In this document: positions 1 to 10,985 of the stretch, one piece after another
How positions within the stretch are numbered: the first letter of the stretch is position 1
Layout of the letters: each line of letters starts with the position of its first letter
Assembly (NCBI RefSeq): GCF_002994745.2
Contig: NC_037092.1
Coordinates: 68,175,823 to 68,239,822 of the forward strand
Length of the DNA stretch: 64,000 bases
Source of the DNA: Rosa chinensis
Taxonomy: Eukaryota; Streptophyta; Magnoliopsida; Rosales; Rosaceae
Reading direction: 5' to 3'
The notes under the pieces: model-generated
What the model was told of the DNA's origin: nothing
Seen by the model: only the letters and a program-made list of their open reading frames with translations
Database searches by the model: none
Position numbers and translations under genes: made by a program

Positions 1-910
1 TGTTGCTTGCTTGGTAGCTCATCTACCAATGCCCAATGACTCCACACCTATAGCATGGTTCATTGCCAACGCTATCCTGTTTGACTGAAGGGTTCGTAGG
101 TGCCCTTTGCACCTTGTTTCCATGACCACTAGGGCCAGCATCACCATCTCTGCTCCATACATTGGGAGGGCCTCCACGACCCATACCACGACCCCCATGT
201 CCCTTGCCACATGGTGCGTTGTTGCCACGTGGGTAGGGATCAGCATGTCTAAACCTCTTTACATTTGAGTTCTTTCTACCTTTCATTTTTCCATAATTAG
301 CCTCAGGAATTTTCTTTGTCCCAGTGGGCCTGACATTGTTGTTCAAGAGAACCTCATTATGCCTCTCAGCCACTTGCAGTAGGCTGATCAACTTATTGAA
401 TGTTTTGATTCTTTTGTTGTCATACTCCAGCCTATACTGGTTCACTAGTATAAGCGTTGAAGTAGGAAAGGTGGAAAGAGTCTTGTAGATCATATCATCT
501 TCTGTGATTTCCCTTCCACAAAAATTGAGACGTGCCTTTAAGCGCAACATGTCCTTGTTGAAGTCATTGACCCTTTTATAGTCAAGCAAGCGGATTCCAT
601 TCCACTGAACAGCCAGTTATGGGAGTAAAGTGTCATGAATGTTCCCAAAACGTACCTTAAGGGCATCCCACAGTTCTTTGGGTGTCTTCAACTGAAGGTA
701 CTCCCAGCGTGGGCTATGATCAATATGTTGCCTCAGAAACATTAAGGCATTTGCTTTCACCTTATTAGATAGTTCATCATCTTTGGGGTCGGTAATGGTG
801 GCAGTGTAGACTTTTGCCACAAAGGCAGTTTCTACATCGGAAACCCAACGATGGTACTCAAGTCCTTCTAAGTCCAAGACGTCAAATTCAGGTCGAGTTG
901 GATCAGCCAT
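1..910 (-). pseudogene. Copia gag (capsid/nucleocapsid), A1 copy, partial and broken
   Basis: Translation starts at 910 with MADPTRPEFDVLD and matches the gag of copy A2. It has the Copia gag core (WDALKVRFGNIHDTLLP and the LARLNFCGREI-type segment) and a basic Gly/Arg-rich tail ending in the first half of a CCHC zinc knuckle (CYRCGVIGHW). Gag packages the element RNA into virus-like particles. An in-frame TAA near 617 splits the protein after the DTLLP motif; the same frame then continues to base 23. A second stop follows the GHW of the zinc knuckle. No full-length protein can be made, although a 97-residue N-terminal piece is still open. Continuation is outside the window. Confidence 0.85.
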
Positions 911-2594
911 CTACATAAACAAGTGGGAAGATATAAATTACGCAGTCATAAAGACATCCACGTGAATTATTTTCCAAATATATGAATTAGATTTCAAGAC
1001 TAAGATTCGTAATGGTCACATTTTTTTTCGATGCTATGTGAAAATACTTTATCACAGTAAGTGTGTGTGTGTGTGTGTGTAATGCGCATGAATTTTCATT
1101 ATCATGACAAAGCAGATTGTATTTGTTGCATTCTAAAAATAACCATAGCACATTTAAACATAGCATATATAAAAATAAACTACATGACATGCTCAAATTT
1201 CACAAATATACAACAAATTATATACTACACATAATAATTACCAATAATATATCATGAGTAAAATAAAAAAAATCACGAAACTTGCTTTAAATTTCACGAT
1301 AAAAACATAAGAAATAAAATATAAAACATGCTAAACATATTTATAAATCATGCTTAAAAATAATCATAAAAAACATAAATAACAAGGCATGCTTGAAAGG
1401 ATCAAAATTATCTAACTAAACATGCTCAATAACAAACTATAATAAAAGCATAAACAATAAAGTATCAAGCATGCTTAAAAATAGTAGACATAAATGAAAA
1501 TCACATACTTTAGATTCCACGAATATATATTACATATATAACAAGCAATAAAATAGCATGCTAATAAAAATTCTAATTATAAATAATTAAATATACCCCA
1601 TAGTATGAAAATAAAAGAGAACATTCTTGGTTTTAATAAAAATAAAACAATCCTAACGCACGCGCGTGTTGATGCAGGTGTGCGTAGCAATATTTTTGGG
1701 ATTGAGAAAAAACAAAGCCGCTTCCTCTCTCTATGCATCAGTGGGCCTTATTCTTGTTTTTTTTCTTTTCTTTGTTTTCTGTTTTTTTTTTCTGGGCCTG
1801 GTCTTTTCTTTGGGCATTTTTTTTTCTCTCTTTTGTTTTCTGTGGGCCTTAGGGCCTTTTTTTTTCTTTGCTTCTTTTTTTTTTCTAGGCCGCAGGCCTG
1901 GTTCTTCTTCTTTTCTTTTTTTTGTTGGGCCAGGTCATACTCTTTTTTTGTTTTTTTTTCTCTCTTTTTCTTCTTTTTTTTCTTTCCTTTCTCTCTTTTT
2001 TTTCTTTTCCGCGTCTTCTTCCTTCGCGTCTCCTTCTGGTTTGCAAGTGGCTATGTGACTAGGATCTGCTGCAGGCGGGTTTAGTTGTGGTGCACTGCTG
2101 CAAGGAGCTGCGATGCAGGGTGGAGGCTGAAGGCTACAGCGCGAGTTGCTAGGTTGGGCTGGGAGTGAGATGCATGGCAGAGGGGAGGCCGCGCCGGCGA
2201 GCAGGACGAGGGCAGAGGTTTGCGGCTTGGTGATGGAGGCCGGCTGAAGGAGGAAGCGCTAACCAAGAGGTTTGGGGCATCGGGACTTGGCCGGATTTGC
2301 TGCGCCGAGGTCGGATTCGACTGAGATTTTTCCGAGACAGGTATAGTGCTTGCTGGGCTGTGCGGGCTCCGGCGGTGCAGGGCGGGAGGAGGGCGTCTAT
2401 GCGGCCGAAAGAAGGATCTGGGCAGTGCACTTACGCTGGGCAGTGCGATTAGACAACAAGTGGCCTAGGCTAGGCTAGGCTTGGTGGCCGGATTTTATTT
2501 ATTTATTTGTAAAATGGTTTCGACGGGAAGAAGAAAGAAACTAAAAAAACTAGGGTTTTTTTCTTGGCTATTGGCTCTGAGCGTGCTGATAACG
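911..2594 (-). other. Untranslated leader of Copia A1
   Basis: This lies between the 5' LTR and gag. The part at 911-1660 is AT-rich and aligns with the leader of copy A2 (21853-22550). Bases 1662-2513 have no counterpart in A2: a long T/C-rich tract (about 1750-2035, with repeated GGGCC(T) words) followed by a GC-rich block (2080-2470). Similarity to A2 resumes next to the LTR. Either A1 gained about 850 bp or A2 lost it. The long open frames through the pyrimidine tract are low-complexity and are not called as genes. A (GT)10 microsatellite sits near 1061-1080. Confidence 0.6.
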
Positions 2595-2799
2595 TGTAAA
2601 AGTAAAATGCAATTGGAATTGGTCGCCTCATTTCATTTCATAGTCCCTTTATATAGGGATAGAATTACAACGGAAATATCAATTACATTAAATACTAATT
2701 GATCCGTAATCCTTGCTGATTGATGGTAATCGCTGATTCTTTGATTCCCTCTCTATCAGTCGCTTTGACGAGGGCACATAATATGTTTTTCCTTTAACA
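2595..2799 (-). repeat. 5' LTR of Copia A1 (205 bp)
   Basis: Bounded by TGTAAAAG on the left and TTTAACA on the right (plus strand), so it reads TGTTAAA...TTTTACA in the element's orientation. It aligns along its length with the 194-bp LTRs of A2 but is clearly more diverged and slightly longer. A TATA-like CCCTTTATATAGGGAT block is conserved in all three LTRs and probably marks the LTR promoter region. Confidence 0.85.
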
Positions 2800-2873
2800 A
2801 CTTTTTTTTTTTTTTTAATTACTGAGGCAATTAAATTTATAAGGACACATGCAGTTAACTTGAGACTAGCATT

Positions 2874-5625
2874 TCAAATCTCATTTTGTGGATCAAGAAT
2901 ACTAAGGGGACTGAAGCGGGCTACTGGAACACAAACAAGATCATATGCCCTCGGAGTCGTGAATCCCGGTTTTTCATCCATTTCAAGAACATTATTCTCC
3001 TTATCCATGTTCTTGTAATGTGTCCCAACAACTTTCCAATCAAAGCATTGAATCATAGCTGCAAGTAGCGCAGGTAGCATTTTCATGGTTAGGGTTATAC
3101 CAGGACATATCCTCCTTCCAGATCCGAATGGAAGAAATTGAAACTGTTGTCCTCTAACATCTATTGCACTTGCCTTGTCGCCCCCATCGAGTTGTAAGAA
3201 TCTTTCAGGACAAAACTCTAATGGTTTTTCCCAATTCTTAGGATCTCTTCCGATGGCCCAATTGTTTATGAATAACATTGTGTCTTTGGCAATGACATAA
3301 TTGCCAACCTTACATTGTTCTACGCATTTTCTTGTAACAAAAGTCAAAGGTGGGTGTAGCCTTAATGATTCTTTTATGATGGCTTGAATGTAAGGAAGAT
3401 TGGGAACATCCAATTCTCCGACTAATCTTCCATTTTTAACGACTCGATATATCTCATCCCTTGCTTTTTTAAGCACCTCTGGGTGATTCATAAGCTCTGC
3501 CAGTGCCCATTCCATTGAAATAGAGGTTGTGTCTATGCTAGCCGCAAACAAATCCTGTGAAAAACCTTTTGTTACTTTTTTTAAAGTAAATAACAGTTGA
3601 GAAAATTCATATACAAATTAATGGAAATTTAAGTTCCAGAACTATTAAATATTTTTTGTCAGAAAAATCACACTCATTAATATATACACATATATGTTCA
3701 CGAGTACTCTCACCAATTTGTACATTCAAGTATCAAACTTATGAGATGAGAGAATTCTGATTTATCAAAGAGAGTTTCTATTGGGACCTCCAAATTTGCT
3801 CATTTGACCTCACTCTATTATGAATTATTAAATGACATATATAACCTATTATAAAATGACTATTAAGGACAATAATTATACCAAAAAAAATATTATATTT
3901 ATTTTATGTAGACTTTCCAATTCAATAATATTAGATTGTATTCCTTATCTATTTTCATTTTCCAATTTCACTACATACTCATTAAAGCATTCATATATAT
4001 TTAATAAGAATTAAAAATATGATTAAGATCATGTGACATAAAAATATATGATATATATGTTGAACACATATTGGTGAGGGAAAATAAAATAAATCCTCTT
4101 ATGATTTATGACCTAAATCTAAAAAAATCCATTATATTTGCCAAAAAAAAAGTATTTAAATAATTAATCATGTGGTACAAAAAATACAAGAAAAAAATAA
4201 ACATTAAAAAACGAATGAATTTTTTTGTTTGAGAATAAAAAAAATGATTTTTTTTTTTGCACAGCTAAAATAGAAAAAAAAAAAACTAATAGTTCATGGC
4301 ATTTTTTTATTAATTAGACATTAATTTTTGAACTCAAATTTGATTAAGAAATGTATATTTAGTTAAGATTTACAGAATGATTAAATCATTGAAATGACAA
4401 ATTTTTTTATTTTAAAGATAATAATTTGTTTGCAAATTATAGGAGTAAGGTTATTTGAGGAAGTTTACTGAGGTTTAGTGAGTAAATTTAGTATTTGAAA
4501 ATTTGATAAGAGGTGTAAAAAGCATAGAGGTCAAGTGAGTAAATTTGGAGGTTCCAATAGAAAAACTCTTTATCAAATGCATGCATAACACACATACACT
4601 ATATATATAAGACCATTCTACAAAAGATTAGGTTAGGTTTAGAAGTATGGTTAGAGTAAGGATTAGGTTTAGAAAAAATATGGGATTAATTTGGAAAAAC
4701 AGTAGGGATGGGTGAATTATACCGTAATTAGACCCTTAACATGATTTCTTGAAAATTCAACCTCCAAATTCTCACTGCTCTCACCCTCCAAAATATCAAG
4801 CAAAATATCAAGAAAGCTCTTGACATCCTTTTCTTCTATAGTGTCGCCTTTCTTCTGTATCTTCCTCAACTCTTCACGTTCAGCGATCACCTTCTCCACC
4901 AATTCATCGAACTTCTTATGTGTGGCCTCGGTTCTCTTCCGAAATCCCTGCAAATCCAGTTTCTTCCAAATCCAATTAAAATCACTGAAATTGAACTCTC
5001 CGAAAATCTTGGTCGCCTCCCGGACCACCAACCTCGCCTCATCCGCCCGCGAAGCACTAGAATATTTCCCCAGCATCATCTGCCCGATGACGTTGTGACT
5101 AACCCTGGGCAGCTCCTCACTGAGGTTGACTGATTCGCAAGTCTCGGCTTTCTTGGCCAACAGCCTCAGAAGCCTCACGTACTCTTGGTTTCGGATGGCC
5201 AAAAAGTTGTCTACACTGTGGCCGCCGAGGAGCTCGTTTGTGATCAGCTTCTTGGTGAACTTCCAGTGATGTGCATAAGGTGCAAATGCAAAGGAAGCAT
5301 TGTATGTCATGGTTTCGACCGCGGTGTTCTCTGAGCGGTCTATGAAGGAGAGCTCGTGGGTTTTTAGGAATTCTTTTGCCAACTCCGGTGACGTCACCAC
5401 GATGCATGGGACGGAGCCGAGGCGGAGAGAGAATATGGGACCGAAGCGTAGAGAGAGGTCGTGGAAGGAACGGTGGATGAGAGGGCTGAGGAGATGGAAA
5501 TGGCCAATGATGGGCAAGGCTAAAGGGCTTGGAGGAAGGTCACCATAGTGTTTCACATGGAACTTTTTCGAGATGAAGATAGAGAGAATAAGGAAGAGGA
5601 TGAGGAGGACTAACTCAACTACCAT
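2874..5625 (-). CDS. Cytochrome P450, CYP93 family (flavone synthase II / flavanone 2-hydroxylase-like)
   Basis: Two exons: 5625-4723 (301 codons) and 3554-2874 (226 codons plus TAA), joined in phase 0 through a GT-AG intron (4722-3555). The product is 527 residues, normal for a plant A-type P450. Visible features: N-terminal ER anchor (1-20), proline hinge PPSPLALPIIG, helix-C WKFTKKL, I-helix AASIDTT (D309, T310, T311), ExxR (E363, R366), CPERF, and the heme loop FGSGRRICPG with thiolate Cys451. These enzymes are ER monooxygenases using NADPH-P450 reductase. Text such as FGEFN.SDF, LQGFRKR and NHVK resembles CYP93B, which acts on flavanones, but CYP93A or another CYP93 branch is possible; the substrate is not readable from sequence. 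The start gives the canonical anchor and has a TATA-like box about 65 bp upstream. No break was seen. Confidence 0.9.
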
Positions 5626-6935
5626 GGCTACTAACTACCTTGTGATCGTAGTGAGATTTTAGCAAGAATGGCTTCGTATTCTTCACTATATAAAGACCCA
5701 TATTAATGTCTTAACCATAGACTTCAATTTTTCTGTCTGTCTAATCAAAACTTTAAATATGTTTAAATCATTCTTGTAGCTGTCCTGAAATGAGCTCAAT
5801 GAAAATAGAATCTCATGTGATTTGATTTGTAGCTATCCGTACCACCCAACCTCCAAAAAAAAAAAATTCTCATAACCAATCAATTATATTAAGAAAACAG
5901 AATGATCAAATTGCAGTCGTACCAATCAAAATAGATAAAGTAATTTTATTTGGTAAATAGTAAAGAAATTAATTTATCAAAAAAAAGTTAAGTAATAAAT
6001 GGATAAATTATTATTTTCTTTACTTGGACATTTGTAATTTTTATATGAGTTTAGGAGATGTATAAAATAGCATTTTGCTTGATTTAAGTGTTTTCCTGTA
6101 GCACGGGGTTTAGGTTTTATGTCCCCCCCTCTGGTTACAAAATCATACTATTAATGTACTAAATGGAACCGGGCGTGGGGTTGAGCCTCCCGGCTCGGCT
6201 GGGTTCCAACTTTTCAAAAAAAAAAAGAATGAACATCTTCTATAAGGAAAAGTACATACAACTTTGAGTCAAGTAATTTTTTGCTAAATTCTAACATTAT
6301 AATTTTGTATACTATGTCTTGACCCCCCAAGTTTTAAATCCTAGTTCTGCCCCTGGAAATCGCAGTTATAATTTTCATTATATTTGAAAATAGCATTTGT
6401 GTCAAAACAACTATTGTCATCAATTGAAAAACTACTTCCAATGGAAAAAAAAAAAAAAAAACAACTGTTGAATAACCAAAAACCTACTATCAACAAATCA
6501 AAAAGCTAGTGTAATTTTTTAGAAAAGTTATTATCATTTTTCGACACTTAGATAAAAATATATATTGACTCAATTGATAATATAAGTATTAAAATGACAT
6601 TTATAAGTAATTTGCTATAACTAGCTTTATGATTCATCAACAATAGCTTTTCAAAAGATGTCAATAGCAATAACATTTCAGTTTCTTGGTTATAACTTTT
6701 CAGTGTGGGGCGGTAGCTTTTTTTAATGATGGTAGTGACTTTTTCAACAAGTGATATAACTTTCATGAAGAATAACAAAATACCTTTCTGGTTAATTGAC
6801 AGTAACGTTTTGATTCCTAACGAGACCCTTGTTAATAGTTTGCTAAAGAAAAAACAACTTGATAGGCTATTACAGAAATACCCTTGACAATATTTACCCT
6901 AAATTTGGGTTTGGTTACAGGCTTACGGCCTAGAT
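5626..6935. other. AT-rich promoter-side spacer with a possible retroposon tail
   Basis: No gene was recognised. The part nearest 5625 must hold the CYP93-1 promoter. Bases about 6104-6227 differ in composition: a GC-rich stretch (GGAACCGGGCGTGG, CCTCCCGGCTCGG) followed by CTTTTC and a run of A. This is the look of a poly(A)-tailed retroposon remnant (plus strand), but no target duplication was found. The remainder is A/T-rich with no coding signal. Confidence 0.4.
5686..5692 (-). promoter_or_regulatory. TATA-like box upstream of CYP93-1
   Basis: On the minus strand the sequence reads TATATAG, about 61-67 bp upstream of the ATG at 5625. This would put transcription start roughly 30 bp downstream and leave a short 5' leader. 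No other strong TATA motif lies this close. Support is by position and motif only. Confidence 0.5.
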
Positions 6936-6950
6936 AACTCTTCAAGTAGA

Positions 6951-7078
6951 CAAAGTGGTGTTAGCTCAGTGGTTAGAGCACTCACTACCTATGTACGAAG
7001 TCATGGGTTCAATAGTCACCATGGGGGCAGGAATGAAACTCTTTGATCCTCTTTTAAAAAAGAAGAAAAAAAAAAAAA
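6951..7078 (+). mobile_element. tRNA-derived SINE with perfect 15-bp target duplication
   Basis: The body begins CAAAGTGGTGTTAGCTCAGT and carries a pol III A box (TAGCTCAGTGG) and a B box (GGGTTCAATAGTCAC) about 40 bp apart, as in a tRNA gene. A short non-tRNA part and an A-rich tail ending in a long run of A follow. The 15-bp sequence AACTCTTCAAGTAGA occurs immediately before (6936-6950) and after (7079-7093), showing LINE-mediated retroposition. The A/B-box part cannot fold into a full cloverleaf, so it is not a tRNA gene. Confidence 0.92.
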
Positions 7079-7093
7079 AACTCTTCAAGTAGA

Positions 7094-8060
7094 TCCACGT
7101 CTGATTAGACCAGATGATAAATCCCATACCAGAAATTAACGTTGAAAAAGTTTGTTTTGGCGAGTTCCGTTGTCAAATAATTAATAGTTTAATTAATATT
7201 AAACTTCGCCAAACTTATTTATTTCTTGCGGTTCAATTTTAAGTATTGCCTGCATCAATGTACCGTTTTATATCACCATCTGTAGTTATAGTTGATATCG
7301 TATCTGTGGATCGATCTCCAAACAACTGGTATGAACTAGTTTTTCCAACTGAGGAGCCATAGATCTGCACCACACTATAAATCTCTTAATTAACTTTGTT
7401 AAATCATTGATATCGAAATCTTCCATTGCCTACGTGCATGCTTTTTCTTTCTTTTTGTTAGGACCAATAGCTAGGACGGTTGCCACTATCCCCACCAAGC
7501 CTAGAAAAAGTCAAACAAAATGATTATTAATAGAGTGAGGGATTGTTGAGAATATGAATTTGAAATGGAAAAATGAAGACTTTGTCTATTTGTTTATAAG
7601 AATTTGGGGTACTCTGTTTTTGTCAATTGATTTTAGTTGTGTATGGGTTTGAGTCATCATGGGGGTAAGAGTGAAATCTTTTAATTATCTTTTAAAAAAA
7701 GGAGAGAAAAAAATTGATTTTAGTTGTGAAGCCTAAATCGATAGGGACTACATAATTCATATTAAATACTCTTGTCATCCTCAGAAAAAAGAATTCGGAT
7801 CCTCTCCTTCACTAGCCTCTAACCTTGGCTGTCCTTAACGTTTAATCTCATTTGTTCACTAAAAATTTAAAAGCTATTATTAGTCCACATCAGCACCTAA
7901 TTTTAAAACTCTAACAACTTAGCTAGTTGCTGTTAACGGTGTTAGTTTTCTCTTCTTTCCCACCGTCTCCTTGTTACTTTCACAGGCTCATCTCTCTAAT
8001 TATTTTCCTTTTAACTATCTTCTTCTCCACTCCAGAAATTTTACCCTCCCCATGTCATGT
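7094..8060. other. AT-rich spacer
   Basis: No gene was recognised apart from the short SINE at 7642-7711. The sequence is A/T-rich with short poly(A) and poly(T) runs and no splice or coding pattern. Confidence 0.4.
7642..7711 (+). mobile_element. 5'-truncated SINE copy with 17-bp target duplication
   Basis: About 70 bp match the 3' half of the SINE at 6951-7078: the B-box end, then CATGGGGGTAAGAGTGAAAT, CTTTTAAAAAAAGGAG and an A tail. Direct repeats of AATTGATTTTAGTTGTG flank it (7625-7641 and 7712-7728). The A box and the 5' half are missing, as expected from incomplete reverse transcription. This is a second, independent insertion about 560 bp from the first. Confidence 0.85.
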
Positions 8061-8412
8061 CCAATGTTCTAAAAAAAGGCCTAAGCGGCCGCCTAGCGGT
8101 AAGGAACCGATCAGATTTTGGCTTAGGCGTTGCTCTTAGGTGCTGGGCTACTAGGCGGGCTAGGCAGTGCTAGGCAGTGCCGCTTGGGCGGTGCTAGGTG
8201 GGGACTAGGCGACCCTAAACCCTAATTTATTCTATATATTGACTATATTTATATTTATAATTAATTTTTAGACTTTAAATATTTATATTTATGTTATTAT
8301 AGGTCATAAAAATAATTAAAAAAATAAAAACCACCTAGTCCCCGGCTAGGCCCTTAGGCGCTAGTCCTTGGGTCACCGCCCGACTAGCGCCTAATATTTT
8401 TTAGAACCTTGG
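8061..8412. mobile_element. MITE with CCAAGGTTCTAAAAAA-type terminal inverted repeats
   Basis: The left end CCAATGTTCTAAAAAAAGGC and the complement of the right end (CCAAGGTTCTAAAAAATATT) pair as imperfect terminal repeats. Sub-terminal GC-rich words (CTAGGCG, GGCCTAAGCGG, TAGTCGGGCGG) continue the inverted similarity, around an AT-rich centre (8225-8325). It is 352 bp with no coding capacity. The target duplication is not clean (TCATGT on the left, TCATAT on the right), so the superfamily was not assigned. Confidence 0.75.
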
Positions 8413-9304
8413 TCATATCACTATTCTTCAGCTGATAATTAAATGACTTTGTTTTGTGAAATAATTATATCGAGCAAGCTAGCATGCATCAAGTAATTGT
8501 GTCCATGACTTTATTTTTCAGTAGGAATTGTATAACTTTCTGAAGTACTTATGTCAATGAAGGCCTCTCTATTTTTGTCAATCATCTGGGATGGTTTTTT
8601 TAAACAGATCAAAGAGAATGGAGTTGGAGCAAGTTCATCGGGCTTGTTCTTGCCCGGGCACCACGTCAAAAGGAGGCTGGGAGGAGGATTTTCGGACTGT
8701 TCATCCTTCCACCGGATCTGGGGCAAGACTACAAGGGGAGGCCCAGGGCATTATCTCGGTCACCGTGGTGACTGAGCCCGTGACCCAGGCTGCCAGGTTG
8801 GCCCAAGAAGAAGAGAAGAGGGGAGACGCGGGTAGCCGAAGACGTGAAGCCCAACCGCTTGTCTTCTAGCGATGACAGGACAGCAGGCATGTTGGGACCA
8901 CGATTTTGTTGTCTAGTGGCGTGGGGGTGCAGTGGGGGTGCGACGTGGCTCGTAGCCGTTGGGCTACTTTTTAGTTTGAATGCAACGGTCCACAGATCTG
9001 GACCGTTGATTTTGATAATTAAAGGGATCTGACGGCTATAAATCTTGTACAAGAGGTTTTAAAATAAATAAATAACCGTTAGATTTCAACGGTAACAAAA
9101 AAATTATAACCACAATTTCCTATAAATACCTCATCTCCTATTTTACTTCTCACACCAAAAAAATCATCTTTCTTCCTCAAAATGTTTTGTTCCTTCTCCT
9201 CATAGCTTTCATACTCTACAATTTTTTGATTCCAATATGAGTGTACGAGGCAATACGATTGCAATACGATTGTCCAACCTATAGGAGATCCAAGTATTGA
9301 CTAG

Positions 9305-10749
9305 ACACGTTGGCAGACTATTGAAGACATTCAATTGTGCAAGTCTTGGAGGGCTGTTAGCCAAGATCCGTCAAAGGGTACGGAACGAAGAAAAGATGAT
9401 CTATGGATAGATGTACGCCAACACTATGCCGAACATTGGGATGGATATGTCCGATCAATTCAAGCTTTTCAAGGGAGGTGGAAAACCTTGAAAGTCGAAC
9501 TTTATGCTTGGCATTGTGTGTTAAGGCAAGTGAAAAGTTGGTACAAGAGTGGTGCGAATATGATTGATGAGGTATGAATTTGTAGTGTAACACGAATTTT
9601 AATTTTTATGATTCTTTTAGTGTATATTAAAATTTAATTAGTTGATACATCTTATTTTAAATTATTAGTTGAAATATTTTGTTGATAATTATACTTTAAA
9701 TTATTAGTTCATATATTAAAATTTAGTTGATAATTATACTTCAAATTAGTACTTCCTAAGCATACTTTATACTTCATTTTATTTAAATTATACATTATAC
9801 TCACCTTATACTTAAATAGTTGATACATTGTACCTCGTTTATATTTGTACTAATAGATTTATACTTTTTTTTTAAAATTAAATAGCGACGTCAAACACAA
9901 GATTTGTGGAGAGCTGCGATGACCAAATCGAAAGGAAAAGAAAAAAAAGGTGATTTCATTAGTTTAGAATGTTACGAGATTGTTAAGGGCTTTCAACAAT
10001 TTGATGACATTCCAAACCATTCCTCTTCGGCTGGAGGAACCTCCAGGGGAGGAACTGAACGGATGCACACACAACAATCCGTTCCTGATTCTCATGTCCA
10101 GTTGGACATAGATGCAGATGAGGTAAACGCCGATGCAACTCCCAAACCTTCGGTGAGGCCTCAAGGAAAGAAGGCTGCCAAAGAAGCTCTTCGGAAAGGA
10201 AAGAAAGCATCTAATAATTCCAGTCCTCTGATGAACGTTGTGGAGACTATAGCAACCAACCAAACATCAATGATGTCTGCCAAGGAGAAACGTGATGAGG
10301 AATATGCTCGACATCTCCGTGACCAACAACAACGAGATTATATACGCTTGCAAATAGATATGCGAAACGAGGCATTCAAAATTCAAGAGAGGGAAGAGCG
10401 TATTATGGAGATGGACATAAGTAAGATGACGCCAACCAAAAAGAATTACTAGCAAAGAAAACAAAAAAAAATTGCAGAGAAAGAAGCTGAAGATGCAACC
10501 CGTGGATCTAACATCCCACAACCACCATTCCCCGGTGGGTATTATCCACAATCTCCTTTCTCCGGTGGCTATCCACAACCTCTTTTCCCCGATGGCTATC
10601 CACAACCTCCTTTCCCAGGTGGCTATCCACAACCACCATTCACCGGTGGTGTCCCTTCCCCACCTTTCTCTTCGGGTGACTCCACCAACCCCAACCATAT
10701 GGATGACCCCACAAACACAAATTGGATTCCTAATGAAGATGAGGATTAG
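9305..10749 (+). pseudogene. PIF/Harbinger ORF1 (SANT/Myb-like DNA-binding partner), broken
   Basis: Two coding parts are visible. The first (9305-9577) has the trihelix/Myb-like pattern: EDIQLCKSWRAVSQDP, then LWIDVRQHYAEHW and FQGRWKTLK, with three spaced Trp. After an AT-rich gap (likely an intron, about 9577-9890) the second part (9904-10749) has a Lys-rich segment, a coiled-coil-like Glu/Arg/Gln stretch and a C-terminal tail of PQPPFPGGY-type repeats. In-frame stops occur upstream of the first part (TAG, 9302-9304) and at 10450-10452 (TAG), after which the same frame runs open to 10749. In this family ORF1 helps the transposase enter the nucleus and bind ends. Confidence 0.8.
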
Positions 10750-10985
10750 GAAAATTAGGGAGTTATATATTTTAAATAATTGTATTGTTATGATTCCAAT
10801 GCTTGGTTTTTGACTTATGTAATATTGGATTGATGAAATTAAAATTTATTTGAATAATACCCTTCCAAATGAAAAGCTAAATGAAACCACACAAACATAA
10901 TTAAAAACATTAAAACTATAGTAGAAACCACACAAACATAATTAAAAACATAAAAACTAATAGAAAACACACACAAATAGCAGAT

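Larger units (their letters stand above)
1..2799 (-). mobile_element. Copia LTR retrotransposon A1, truncated by the window edge
   Basis: Read on the minus strand, this is the 5' half of a Ty1/Copia element: 5' LTR (2595-2799), a long leader (911-2594) and the start of gag-pol (1-910). It is the same family as the complete copy A2 at 16369-22873: the gag proteins are nearly identical and the LTRs share both ends (TGTTAAAGG at one end, TTTTACA at the other). The motif CGTTATCAGCACG directly follows the LTR, as in A2, and likely belongs to the primer-binding region. The rest of pol and the 3' LTR lie left of base 1. The LTR starts only 74 bp beyond the CYP93-1 stop codon, so the element probably sits in that gene's 3' UTR or terminator, in the same orientation. 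Confidence 0.9.

Noticed and set aside
1605..2084. 159-codon and overlapping 130-codon open frames
   Set aside because: Translation is nearly all Phe/Leu/Ser from a T/C-rich tract in the Copia leader; no conserved motif.
4820..5548. Plus-strand and alternate-frame open frames within the P450 exon
   Set aside because: Shadows of the CYP93-1 coding sequence.
6957..7020. A tRNA-like gene (A and B boxes)
   Set aside because: No full acceptor or anticodon stem, an A-rich tail and long target duplications follow; it is a SINE.
8551..9052. Several 60-107-codon frames on both strands
   Set aside because: They lie in the GC-rich sub-terminal part of the Harbinger element; no motif and mutual overlap.
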